Origin: DASUPK01 sp963848955
GTDB taxonomy: Bacteria; Actinomycetota; Thermoleophilia; Solirubrobacterales; 70-9
Direction of reading: 5' to 3'
DNA length: 64,000 nt
Assembly (NCBI GenBank): GCA_963848955.1
Contig: CAWKFQ010000024.1
Span: forward strand, 389,038 to 453,037
Part shown: positions 54,263 through 61,827 of the stretch, one piece after another
Layout: each line of letters starts with the position of its first letter
Position numbering within the stretch: position 1 is the stretch's first letter
Position numbers and translations under genes: made by a program
Notes under the pieces: model-generated
The model's input: only the letters and a program-made list of their open reading frames with translations
Databases searched by the model: none
What the model was told of the DNA's origin: nothing

Positions 54263-54788
54263 GGGGCCGTTCGGTCAACTTGACAGGTGCTTACCGGCGC
54301 CTATCGCCGGATCACCTTCAAGCTCGGCCAGTAGCGCCGCTACATCTGCGAGCTGATGCAGGGGCATGAAGGGAGCGAGCTTGTCCCTCACTGCCCCTAA
54401 GCGCTATGGCCGAGAATCCCGCGCGGTTGGCGCGAAGCAGCCAAGAGCTCTGTGAGGCGCCCCACGTGCCTCATCCGTGTCTTCACTCCAATGCGACCGA
54501 TGATTCCGACCGATCCGATCTCTCCTCTCGAGCCCGGCAGAATGAAGAACCTCGCCCAGGCCTCGAGGTGGACGCCGTCCTGAGACGGGGTGATAGCTAT
54601 GTACTGCGCCCCGTCGCGGTTGGCGCTAGACGATTCGAACTGCGGGACTACTAGCGTTCCACCGTAGAACCTTGGATCGGCCCGGCCGAGCGGGCGCGCC
54701 GAAGTTTGCCGCGGTTGTCCACTGGGCAAAGGTCCTTACGAACGCGTGTATTTGGATTTGAGGTCGATTGCCGGAGGAGGTGGCGACG
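54263..54788. other. 526 nt without a supported gene
   Basis: A reverse open frame at 54397-54729 (110 codons) starts with TTG, lacks a ribosome binding site and shows no family. A short forward stretch near 54325-54401 reads RRYICELMQGHEGSEL and may be another decayed recombinase tail, but this is too short to call. Confidence 0.4.
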
Positions 54789-55325
54789 ATGAACCCACGC
54801 GTCAAGTTGGCCGCGGTGGTCGCGGTGGTGTCGGTGGTGGTTGGCGGCGCGACGATAGCTGTGGCGGGAGGCGGCAAAGGCGGCGACAAATTCCGGGAGC
54901 GACTCAGCGGGTACGAGGAGACGCCGCTCGCCCTCTCGACCCCTGGACAGGCCAAGTTCGAGGCCCGTCTCGACAAGACGGCAATGTCATATCGGTTGAG
55001 TTATCGGGATCTCGAGGCACCTGTCACCCAGGCGCACATCCATTTCGGCGCCGAGGGCCAGAGCGGCGGGATCAGCGTGTTTCTGTGCACGAACCTCGGC
55101 AACGGGCCGATGGGCACACAGGAGTGCCCAGCGCAGCCGGCAACGATCACTGGGAGGATCGTCCCCGGCGACGTGATCGGCCCAGCCGACCAAGGGATCG
55201 ACCCGGGTGAGTTCGGCGAGCTCGTCGATGCGATTCGGGCGGGCGCGGCGTACGCGAACGTCCACTCTGAGAAGTACCCGGCGGGTGAAATTCGAGCGCA
55301 GCTCGAGCGCGGCCCAAACGACTAG
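54789..55325 (+). CDS. Secreted CHRD-domain protein
   Basis: A 178-residue protein with GGAGGAGG before ATG 54789. A signal peptide (LAAVVAVVSVVVGGATIAVA) is followed by a CHRD domain: FRERLSGYEETPLALSTPGQ, AHIHFGAEGQSGGISVFLC and YANVHSEKYPAGEIRAQL. The CHRD fold occurs in chordin and many bacterial exported proteins; the bacterial role is unknown. Confidence 0.88.
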   Translation: MNPRVKLAAVVAVVSVVVGGATIAVAGGGKGGDKFRERLSGYEETPLALSTPGQAKFEARLDKTAMSYRLSYRDLEAPVTQAHIHFGAEGQSGGISVFLCTNLGNGPMGTQECPAQPATITGRIVPGDVIGPADQGIDPGEFGELVDAIRAGAAYANVHSEKYPAGEIRAQLERGPND

Positions 55326-55344
55326 ACGCACACGCTGACGGTGC

Positions 55345-55373
55345 GCCCCGCCGCTCCGCGCGGGTGGCGGGGC
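55345..55373 (+). terminator. GC hairpin after the CHRD gene
   Basis: GCCCCGCC (55345-55352) pairs with GGCGGGGC (55366-55373); no clear T-tract follows. Confidence 0.4.
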
Positions 55374-55413
55374 CACCCCTGCTCCCCGTGGTACGAGACA
55401 TCTGGCTGGCCAT

Positions 55414-55650
55414 GTGGCCTACCTGCCTTGGGACGATTCGAGCGGCGGCGGGGATAGCCCGGTCTACATCGCGGAGCTGATTGGCCATACCGATTTCGGC
55501 TTCACGTTCCGCGTCTATCAGCGGGCGGTCAAGCGTCGGGACAAGCTCGACGGTGCCTACCTCACGGCCTTTGATGGCGCTCTCGAATGGGCAGAAATAG
55601 GCAGAAAGGGCGCAAGCAAAGTCCTGAACCTCGCGAGGAAGCCCGTCTAG
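55414..55650 (+). pseudogene. Tyrosine recombinase (phage-type integrase) C-terminal remnant
   Basis: The frame reads YIAELIGHTDFGFTFRVYQR followed by AVKRRDKLDGAYL. GH, then Tyr in RVY, match box II of tyrosine recombinases, including the catalytic Tyr. The N-terminal domains and the Arg and HxxR boxes are gone. It ends 47 nt before the intact tRNA-Met, the usual position of int next to its attachment site. This is the best evidence that the tRNA fragments were made by site-specific integration. Confidence 0.75.
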
Positions 55651-55696
55651 CGCGAGCCCGAGAATTCGCATCGCGAAGCCATAACCTCAACGCCCA

Positions 55697-55770
55697 GGGC
55701 CGGTAGCTCAGCTGGTCAGAGCAGCGGACTCATAACCCGCCACGCGGTGGTTCGAATCCACCCCGGCCCA
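55697..55770 (+). tRNA. tRNA-Met (CAU), elongator type
   Basis: Acceptor GGGCCGG/CCGGCCC, D arm GCTC...GAGC, anticodon loop CTCATAA (CAT), T arm GGTGG-TTCGAAT-CCACC, discriminator A; CCA is not encoded. The anticodon stem has one A-C mismatch. It is the reference for three partial copies nearby. Initiator or Ile2 identity is unlikely from the acceptor but not excluded. Confidence 0.9.
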
Positions 55771-55845
55771 TCATCGGATGAGGAGCGCCCACGCGCTGCT
55801 CTTCTTCGCGCAAAGGGGGAGAGCCCCGGCCCGGTTCGGGGAGTG

Positions 55846-55866
55846 CTGCTTTGCATGGAAAGGAGC
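55846..55866 (+). repeat. Island hairpin repeat, half-copy R1
   Basis: A 21 nt CTGCTTT-GCATGG-AAAGGAGC hairpin half, identical to the second half of R2. Confidence 0.75.
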
Positions 55867-56010
55867 ACTTTCGAACTGGCACGCGCTTCTCGCGCGACGG
55901 AGGAGTGGGTGTGGTAGTCCGGTAGCCCTTTGGGTCCGATAGTTTCCGGACCCGAGCACACGAGCAGATCACACATACGGGCCGATAGAAGGCTTGAGAA
56001 GGGAGTTCCG

Positions 56011-56265
56011 ATGCTGCTCCTAGCCGATTTCACCCTAGGCGATCTCCTGGTCTCGATGATTGCCTTGTTCTTCCTGATCCTTGCGGTCTGGCTGTTCATC
56101 GCGGTGTTCGCTGACATCTTCACTCGCCCCGATCTTTCTGGATGGGGAAAGGCGGGCTGGGTCCTGCTGATCTTCATCCTCCCGGTGATCGGGGTCCTGA
56201 TCTACCTGATTGCACGTCCGCCGGAGGCGGAGGTCGCGGCGCGGGGGATACTCCGGAGGGACTAG
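56011..56265 (+). CDS. Small membrane protein, PLDc_N-like
   Basis: A protein of 84 residues with GGGAG before ATG 56011. Two membrane segments (LVSMIALFFLILAVWLFIAV and AGWVLLIFILPVIGVLIYLI) flank ADIFTRPDLSGWGK, the pattern of the phospholipase D N-terminal (PLDc_N) membrane module found alone in many actinobacteria. It lies between the intact tRNA-Met and hairpin repeat R2. Confidence 0.75.
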   Translation: MLLLADFTLGDLLVSMIALFFLILAVWLFIAVFADIFTRPDLSGWGKAGWVLLIFILPVIGVLIYLIARPPEAEVAARGILRRD

Positions 56266-56365
56266 GGGGCCTGCCTGGCCTTGACGCCGCCCGTTCGCCT
56301 CACACCGATTCGACGTGACGCGGGCCGCCGCAACGGCGGCAGCGGAAGCTGATCTGGATCACCGA

Positions 56366-56419
56366 CCGAAATAGCCGCTTCGGACGAAAAGCGGCTATCT
56401 GCTTTGCATGGAAAGGAGC
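56366..56419 (+). repeat. Island hairpin repeat R2 (complete)
   Basis: Two adjacent hairpins: ATAGCCGCTT/AAGCGGCTAT (56371-56380 with 56389-56398), then CTGCTTTGCATGGAAAGGAG plus C at 56399-56419. Shared with R1, R3 and R4. Confidence 0.8.
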
Positions 56420-56494
56420 GGTCTGACCTGTCCCTCCCGCTTCGCGCAAAGCGGGTGCGAGGGATACCGACTCCCCCGTCGGGATCGGCCGACT

Positions 56495-56914
56495 TCAGTC
56501 GCAGGCCGAGCTGGTGGCGCTCTTGAGGTTGTCCGCAGCCGACACGGTGCTGGCGATCTGCGGCGCGAGCGCAAGCAGCTGCTCGGCCGTCGGCGACGCG
56601 GGCAATTCCTTGACCGAGGTCGAGAGGGTCGAGACAGACGATTCCAAGGCGCTTGTCTCGTCCGGGAAGTCCGCCTTGGCCGAGCTCACAACAGCGTTTG
56701 AGTCACTCTGAATCGCCTCCACGTCCGTCTGGACGGTAGAGAGAGTGTCGGTCCCACCGAGGTCGACGCTCTTGAGCTCGTTGACCGAGCTCTGGAGATC
56801 GCTCACATCCGAACAGTAGTCCGGCTTGTCGTCGCCGCCACATCCGGCGACCATGAGCGTCCCAGCTGCCAAGGCCAGCGAAACGATCAGCGTCATGCGG
56901 AAACTGGCCTTCAT
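56495..56914 (-). CDS. Small secreted lipoprotein
   Basis: A 139-residue protein with signal (MTLIVSLALAAGTLMVAGC, lipobox Val-Ala-Gly-Cys) and a Ser/Asp/Val-rich helical mature part (VSDLQSSVNELKSVDLGG). Three Cys follow the lipid Cys at widely spaced positions; the last residues are SACD. Function unknown. It is bracketed by hairpin repeats R2 and R3. Confidence 0.7.
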   Translation of the reverse strand: MKASFRMTLIVSLALAAGTLMVAGCGGDDKPDYCSDVSDLQSSVNELKSVDLGGTDTLSTVQTDVEAIQSDSNAVVSSAKADFPDETSALESSVSTLSTSVKELPASPTAEQLLALAPQIASTVSAADNLKSATSSACD

Positions 56915-56936
56915 CGGGGGCCAACCATAGTCATTA

Positions 56937-56982
56937 CCGCTTTGGACGAAAAGCAGCACTGCTGCTTTGCATGGAAAGCAGC
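56937..56982 (+). repeat. Island hairpin repeat R3
   Basis: CCGCTTTGGACGAAAAGCAG..., then CTGCTTTGCATGGAAAGCAG plus C at 56962-56982. Same two-hairpin plan as R2. Confidence 0.8.
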
Positions 56983-57069
56983 GGGTACCACGCTGAGGGG
57001 GGAGCAGGCGACTCAGACCTTAGGTGTCACTCGGCCAGTTCTTCGAGCCGCCTACGCCCTCCTGTCGAC

Positions 57070-57498
57070 CTAGCTAGGTGCCGCCGCCAGTTCGTCAGCC
57101 TTTTTCCTCGCAAGGGCGGCATCGAGCACCGCGTACTCGGCTTCGTCGATCGCGGCATTCGCATAGTCAACCGCGAACGACGCGTCAGCTTCGGCCTGAT
57201 CAGCGTTCATCTCAGCTCGCTCGGCGTCGTCCTCTGCCCGCTTGCGGTCGAAGTCCTCGCGAATTGCGGCGAGGTGTTCGTGCCACGAACGCTGCACGTC
57301 GTGCCACCAGGCAGAGACCTTCCCCTTGCCTTCCTCGACGTCCTTGTGAAGCTGATCGGCATCGGCCTGCGCCGTTTCACGCGCCTGCTGAACGTCCTGC
57401 TCCAGAGTGGCCTGGTCCTTGGCCTGTGCGGCTGCCGCCCGGTCTTCTGCTTCCTTGGCCCGAGCTGCCAACTTGCTCAATTGGTCTGATACGGCCAT
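57070..57498 (-). CDS. Ala/Glu-rich coiled-coil protein
   Basis: A 142-residue soluble, almost fully helical protein: LSKLAARAKEAEDRAAAAQA, then a conserved-looking VSAWWHDVQRSWHEHLAAIR in the middle, then another charged coiled coil. GGAGAAGG precedes ATG 57498. It resembles stress-related coiled-coil proteins of actinobacteria but I assign no family. Lies between repeats R3 and R4. Confidence 0.65.
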   Translation of the reverse strand: MAVSDQLSKLAARAKEAEDRAAAAQAKDQATLEQDVQQARETAQADADQLHKDVEEGKGKVSAWWHDVQRSWHEHLAAIREDFDRKRAEDDAERAEMNADQAEADASFAVDYANAAIDEAEYAVLDAALARKKADELAAAPS

Positions 57499-57846
57499 TT
57501 CACCTTCTCCATTTCTCCTACCTCGTGTTCGACCATACTTCTTCAGCGCGTGGTCGTGGGAGACCGGCGAGCGGCTGGCCCCGTCGCTGGCGTTCCGCAA
57601 GTTCTATGCCCAGCGAAATAGCCGCTTTGGACGAAAAGCAGCAGCGGCGCGGGCGGTGAGCTGACGCCTCCTTCCGCGTGGAACGGAGAGAGAGGCTCGG
57701 GAAGGGAGGCCGAAGCGAAACTGGGCCAACACGAAAACCATCTCCCGAAACATCTCCAGAACTGCCGAGAACTCAGGGGACCTAAGAGCAACTTCCAGGC
57801 ACGAAACGGCCCCTCAGCAGACCAGGGCTCAACGCCTGACACGTAA
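57499..57846. other. 348 nt without a supported gene, containing repeat R4
   Basis: Apart from repeat R4 at 57613-57648 only short open frames are present. The segment at 57545-57610 reads protein-like (WETGERLAPSLAFRKFYAQR) but has no start or context. Confidence 0.4.
57613..57648 (+). repeat. Island hairpin repeat R4 (first half)
   Basis: GAAATAGCCGCTTTGGACGA then AAAGCAGCAGCGGC; matches the first hairpin of R2 and R3. Confidence 0.75.
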
Positions 57847-57888
57847 CTCATAATCCGAAGAACGCAGGTTCGAGTTCTGCCCGGCCCA
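57847..57888 (+). pseudogene. tRNA-Met 3' half (att-site scar)
   Basis: Begins at the anticodon loop CTCATAA and continues through a T arm (GCAGG-TTCGAGT-TCTGC) to acceptor CCGGCCC and discriminator A. The T stem differs from the intact copy, so it descends from a different tRNA version. A GCCCCGC-AAA-GCGGGGC hairpin follows at 57894-57910. Confidence 0.8.
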
Positions 57889-57944
57889 TGAAAGCCCCGC
57901 AAAGCGGGGCGGCTGACAACCGAGGCGGGCGCTAGCTTGGCGGT

Positions 57945-57986
57945 GTGAGCGCTAGCTATCTCAGGGCGGGCGCCTTCGACGGATGA
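57945..57986 (+). CDS. Possible 13-residue leader ORF before 57983 gene
   Basis: GTG at 57945, 6 nt after a TAGCTT box (57933-57938), encodes VSASYLRAGAFDG and stops at TGA 57984-57986, overlapping the ATG at 57983. The geometry suits a leaderless leader peptide translationally coupled to the main gene, which itself lacks a ribosome binding site. Speculative. Confidence 0.3.
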   Translation: MSASYLRAGAFDG

Positions 57987-58624
57987 GCGACGCCGGCGGC
58001 GACCCGCGCCCGGCGGCGGTCACGTTCGTGACCACCGAGCACTTCGTGCTCCAGGGTGCCCGGGCGGCGACGATCGCCGAATCGACGGGGCGGGCGAGCA
58101 TGTTCCTCGCCGCGGTCGCCGGCGGCCTCGTCGCGCTCGGTCTGGTCGCGACTGCCACCAGCGTTGGCAGTGCGTTCTACGCGTTCGGCCTTGTTCTCCT
58201 CCCGACGCTAGCGTTCGTCGGGTTCGTGACCTTCGAGAGGGTGATGCAATCCGGGATCGAGGACTACGGGTACGCACGCCGTATCGCTCTTCTTCGCGGT
58301 TACTACTTCGCCAATGCGCCAGAGCTAGCCCCGTACCTGCTCAGCGTCCCGCCTTCGGAGCGGTTGCACGTGCAGGGTCTCGCGATCGAGCGCTTCCAGG
58401 CTTTCCGTAGCGTCGCCGGCATGGTCGCCGTGATCACGGCGGTGATTGCGGGCTCCGCGGCGGGCCTGGCCGCGATCCTGATCTCGGACCACTCCCTGGC
58501 GGCCACCCTGATCACAGGCGCCACGGTCACGGCAGCAGTGGTGTTCCTCCTGATGCGCGCCCACAGGTCTGTCTGGAGACGAGACGCTGCTATGCCACTC
58601 ACCGAGGAGGGAGAACACACCTGA
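57983..58624 (+). CDS. Four-helix membrane protein, unknown
   Basis: A 213-residue protein with two hydrophobic pairs: FLAAVAGGLVALGLVATATS / FYAFGLVLLPTLAFVGFVTF and AGMVAVITAVIAGSAAGLAA / LATLITGATVTAAVVFLLM-like. The cytoplasmic middle has RRIALLRGYYFANAPELAPY and a basic helix. The pattern resembles a family of uncharacterised actinobacterial membrane proteins next to nucleotide cyclases, but I do not assign it. Confidence 0.65.
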   Translation: MSDAGGDPRPAAVTFVTTEHFVLQGARAATIAESTGRASMFLAAVAGGLVALGLVATATSVGSAFYAFGLVLLPTLAFVGFVTFERVMQSGIEDYGYARRIALLRGYYFANAPELAPYLLSVPPSERLHVQGLAIERFQAFRSVAGMVAVITAVIAGSAAGLAAILISDHSLAATLITGATVTAAVVFLLMRAHRSVWRRDAAMPLTEEGEHT

Positions 58625-58663
58625 CTCTGGACGGTCGGGAGTGGAGACCCCCGGCGCGGTGAC

Positions 58664-59893
58664 CTAGCGGAGCGACCGAAATGCCGCGCGAACCTCGCTG
58701 GCGAACAAATCGGGCTCCTCCCAGGCGGCGAAGTGACCGCCCTTGTCGGCCTTGTTGAAATAGCTGAGCGTCGGGTAGGCCAACTCGACCCAGCTCTTCG
58801 GGGTCCGGACGATCTCACCCGGGAACTGGGTGAATCCGACCGGGACCTTGACCGGCGGCGGAGCCTGTCCGGCGGCGCGAGCCTGTGCCTGCCCGCTCTC
58901 CCAGTAAGACCGGGCCGCCGAGGCGCCCGTGGCCGTCAGCCAGTAGGTCGTGATGTTGTCGAGGATGTGATCCCGGGTGAGATTGCCCGAGGGCTTGTCC
59001 TCGACGAATGCGCTCGCGATCTTGTAGTAGCTGTCGGTGTCGTGGTCGAGCATCCAGGCGGCCAGAGCCACAGGTGAATCGAGCAGGGCGTAGCCGATCG
59101 TCTGCGGCCGCGTGGCCTGCTCGATGAAGTAGCCGAAGCCGGTCGCCCTGAATGTGGCCCCCTGCTCGGCCGCCGCCTTCTCCTCCTCGGTGTTCTTCGG
59201 GAAGGCGTCTGGGTTCCCCAGTCCCGGCACGAACAGGTTCGTGTGGATGCCGACGAGCCCGTCGGGTCCAAGGCGCCCCATCGCGTCAGTCACCGCGGCG
59301 CCCACGTCGCCTCCCTGGGCGACGTAGCGGTCGTATCCGAGGCGCTGCATCAGCACCGGCCAGGCCGCCGCGACGCGGCCGGCCCACCAGCCGGGCTCGC
59401 TCGGCTCGGGAGAGAAGCCGTACCCGGGGACGGAAGGCAGCACCAGGTGCAAGGCGTCCCCGGCGTTGCCGCCGTTCGCGGTCGGGTCCGTGAGCGGGCC
59501 AACGGTCTCGAGCATCTCGATCACCGAGCCCGGCCAGCCGTGGGTCATGATCAGCGGCAGCGCGTCCTCGTGCGGCGACTTCACGTGGATGAAGTGGACG
59601 TCGACCCCGTCGATCTCGGTCTTGAACTGCGGCAGCGCGTTCAGCCTCTCCTCACACCTGCCGCAGTCGTATTCGCTGGTCCAGTAGCGAGCGAGCTCCT
59701 GCATCGTCTCGAGCTGGACGCCCTGCGAGCGATCGTCGACGAGCTCCTTGGAGGGCCAGCGGGTGGCGGTTATGCGTCGGCGAAGCTCGTCGAGATCCTC
59801 CTGCGGGACCTCGATGCTGAAGGGTCGGATCGCTCCGTCTTTGGCCGTGCCTGGATCGGCGGCGGTCTGCTTGGTCGAGGCTGAGGATTCCAT
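58664..59893 (-). CDS. Epoxide hydrolase (alpha/beta hydrolase, N-terminal EHN domain)
   Basis: A 409-residue microsomal-type epoxide hydrolase. The N-terminal EHN domain (IRPFSIEVPQEDLDELRRRI, then RWPSKELVDD) precedes the alpha/beta fold with MTHGWPGSVIEMLETVGPL (oxyanion HGWPG) and the nucleophile Asp in YVAQGGDVGAAVTDAMGRLG. A Tyr-rich lid and the C-terminal His in DKGGHFAAWEEPDLF complete the triad. TAGGAG lies 6 nt before ATG. Probably detoxifies or catabolises epoxides; it heads away from the other reverse-strand cluster genes. Confidence 0.9.
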   Translation of the reverse strand: MESSASTKQTAADPGTAKDGAIRPFSIEVPQEDLDELRRRITATRWPSKELVDDRSQGVQLETMQELARYWTSEYDCGRCEERLNALPQFKTEIDGVDVHFIHVKSPHEDALPLIMTHGWPGSVIEMLETVGPLTDPTANGGNAGDALHLVLPSVPGYGFSPEPSEPGWWAGRVAAAWPVLMQRLGYDRYVAQGGDVGAAVTDAMGRLGPDGLVGIHTNLFVPGLGNPDAFPKNTEEEKAAAEQGATFRATGFGYFIEQATRPQTIGYALLDSPVALAAWMLDHDTDSYYKIASAFVEDKPSGNLTRDHILDNITTYWLTATGASAARSYWESGQAQARAAGQAPPPVKVPVGFTQFPGEIVRTPKSWVELAYPTLSYFNKADKGGHFAAWEEPDLFASEVRAAFRSLR

Positions 59894-60179
59894 CTGCGGC
59901 TCCTAGCGTGCGTTTTCGGGGGCCTTCCTGACCCTCGCGGAGGCGCAGACAAAGTCGAGGCGAGTGGAGCCACTCGGCGCTATCACGCCTGGCTTTCGAC
60001 CCTATGCCTCTGGTGGGGAAGAAGTCAAGGGGCCGCAGGGGGCATACCTCGGGGCCACACAACCGCCGCGGCGTCGCAGAACCATGCTGACGAAAACGAG
60101 CGCGCCGCGCCGTGGGTCATACGGAAGCCGGCCAGATTGACTGCGAGTTCCGTGGCGTGGGATGGAGTGCGGCCAGGGT
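59894..60179. other. 286 nt intergenic
   Basis: Holds the TAGGAG box at 59900-59905 for the epoxide hydrolase gene. Nothing else is recognisable. Confidence 0.5.
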
Positions 60180-60654
60180 TCATTCAACGAGGTATGTCTC
60201 GTAGATCACGCCTGAGGGCTGGCGGCCGCCGACGCTGATGAAAACGCCTTTGTTCAACCAATCGAGCTCGGGCGCGGCGGTCTCGATCTGGGTTGAGGTA
60301 CGGAAGGTGTACTCGGAGGCGTCCACGGGCTCACCGTCTGCGATTCGCGCCAGAACTTCCGGGCTGCCGTGTCGCACACCTCGCGACTGGACGTAGAGCA
60401 GCTCGCCGCCATCCGTCTCCAGCGTGTAGCGGATGTCCGCCAGTGCGGTGCCATCCGGCAGGAGTGATCTGCCAATCTGCGCTTGCGCCCGGGAGCAGCT
60501 TCCCGTTGATCTCGGGGCCGGTGAACGTCCCACCGGTCTGGGGGACGATGCGCCGGTGGCCCTGGGCGACAGCGCCGAGATCGAGTGGCTCGCCCAGCGT
60601 GGCCTCCAGGCGGTAGACCAGGGTCAGGCGAGGGTCGGGAAGCCGGATGCTCAT
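60180..60654 (-). CDS. DUF3237 family protein, frameshifted
   Basis: A ~157-residue beta-barrel protein of the DUF3237 family. The first part (LVYRLEATLGEPLDLGAVAQ, RRIVPQTGGTFTGPEINGKL) is followed after a shift near 60475 by LLPDGTALADIRYTLETDGG and VDASEYTFRTSTQIETAAPE. DUF3237 genes often accompany aromatic or terpenoid catabolic genes. The ATG overlaps the stop of the isomerase-like gene. Confidence 0.82.
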
Positions 60655-60974
60655 CGCTCAGCGGCAGCCAGACGGCCGACTGTCCGCGTCCCCGGGTCGT
60701 TGGGATGGGGCTCCAGCGGGGTGACGGTGACGTGCATCCATTCGTAGAGCGGCAGAGCGCTGAGCAGGGCCTCGAGCTCGGCTTCGCCGTCGGCGCGGTA
60801 CAACCCGAGGATCCTGCTCTCACCACCTGCGACGCGCCGCGTCCAGACCCGGACGAGATGGCCCTCGTCCACCAGCCGCGCCGCGGCCGATGCCTCAGCC
60901 CGCTCGCGATCCTTGACCTCAGGCTCCGGTGTTCCGTCGGGAACGTTCACCTGGAACTCGACGAGGAACTCCAT
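60651..60974 (-). CDS. Muconolactone delta-isomerase-like protein
   Basis: A 107-residue ferredoxin-like protein: MEFLVEFQVNVPDGTPEPEV, RAEASAAARLVDEGHLVRVW and ALPLYEWMHVTVTPLEPHPN, which fit the muconolactone isomerase family (beta-ketoadipate pathway) by length and the YEWM motif. True CatC enzymes and broader relatives cannot be separated here; no other catechol genes are present, so a different substrate is likely. Confidence 0.8.
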   Translation of the reverse strand: MEFLVEFQVNVPDGTPEPEVKDRERAEASAAARLVDEGHLVRVWTRRVAGGESRILGLYRADGEAELEALLSALPLYEWMHVTVTPLEPHPNDPGTRTVGRLAAAER

Positions 60975-60999
60975 GATGCGCGCTCCTTCCGCGGTCGTC

Positions 61000-61747
61000 T
61001 CAGGTCGCTGTCGCCTCTGCGCCGGTCATTTCCAGGAACTGACGCTCGATCTGCGGGTAGAGCGTGTCCTGGTCGTCGCTCAGCCCGGCCTTGACCGCGC
61101 GGCTGTAGTCGTCGACGGACGCCTCTGGCTCATCGGCCTCCAGCGCGTCGAGCGCGGACGTTGCCACGGTCGCCGGGGGGATCTTCTCGAGGTCGAACGC
61201 GGCGGCCATATCCGTGTCGACGGGGCCGGCGTGGACGCCGACCACCTGGGTGCCCTGGCGCCTGCAGCTCGATGCGTGCCGCGTTCGTGAAGCTCCACGC
61301 CGCGGCCTTCGATGCCGAGTAGGTCGATGAGCAGCGGACGTCGCGACCCACGAGAAGACGGAGAGCATGTTGACGAATGCGCCCCCGCCGTTGCGCTCCA
61401 GCACCGGCGCGAACGCCTGCGTCATCGAGACCAGGCTGAGGTAGTTGGTCTCGAGCTCCACCCGCGCAGTGTCGAGCGAGGCGCTCAGCGGGATGTCGAC
61501 ATTGAGGACTCCGGCGTTGTTGACGACCAGCTGCACGTCGTCGAGCTCGCGCGCGACCGCCGCGACCCGATCGGGGTCGGTGACGTCGAGTTGGATCGGG
61601 CACGAGGCGGGGGTCGGTGACGGTGGCCACGTCGCGCACCGCGGCGTAGACCTTCGCGGCGCCGCGGTCCAGCAGCGCGTCCGCGAACTCCTTGCCGATC
61701 CCGCGGTTGGCGCCCGTGACCAGGGCGGTGCTGTCTTGGATGTTCAT
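61000..61747 (-). CDS. Short-chain dehydrogenase/reductase (SDR), frameshifted
   Basis: An SDR of ~240 residues: MNIQDSTALVTGANRGIGKE at the start, then after a shift near 61610 VVNNAGVLNVDIPLSASLDT, NMLSVFSWVATSAA (catalytic Ser region), a further shift pair near 61260-61330 covering the Tyr-x3-Lys (TYSASKAAAWSFTNAAR in another frame), and VVGVHAGPVDTDMAAAFDLE. All SDR elements are present when frames are joined. Likely co-transcribed with the MFS genes. Confidence 0.8.
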
Positions 61748-61827
61748 TGCTATCTCCTGTTTTTCCTTGGCGGCTCGACCCCGGATCGGGTGACCCGGGA
61801 TCGATACGCCGATGGGTTTCACGCTGT

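Larger units (their letters stand above)
52116..57888. mobile_element. tRNA-Met-associated integrative island (remnant)
   Basis: The segment is bounded by a tRNA-Met 5' half (52116-52156) and a 3' half (57847-57888), with another 5' half at 52848-52886 and an intact tRNA at 55697-55770. All breaks fall at the anticodon loop ACTCATAA. A tyrosine-recombinase C-terminus lies 47 nt before the intact tRNA. Cargo: NTF2-like genes, STAS and XRE regulators, CHRD protein and small proteins separated by hairpin repeats. No complete integrase or replication gene is visible, so it looks like stacked, decayed insertions. Confidence 0.65.

Noticed and set aside
54397..54729. Reverse open frame of 110 codons
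   Set aside because: TTG start, no ribosome binding site or -10 box at the usual spacing, and no recognisable family.
55846..57648. Integron gene-cassette array
   Set aside because: The hairpins separate single genes, but no integron integrase is present, the repeats do not show recognisable attC core sites, and gene orientation varies. Kept as a repeat finding without the integron label.
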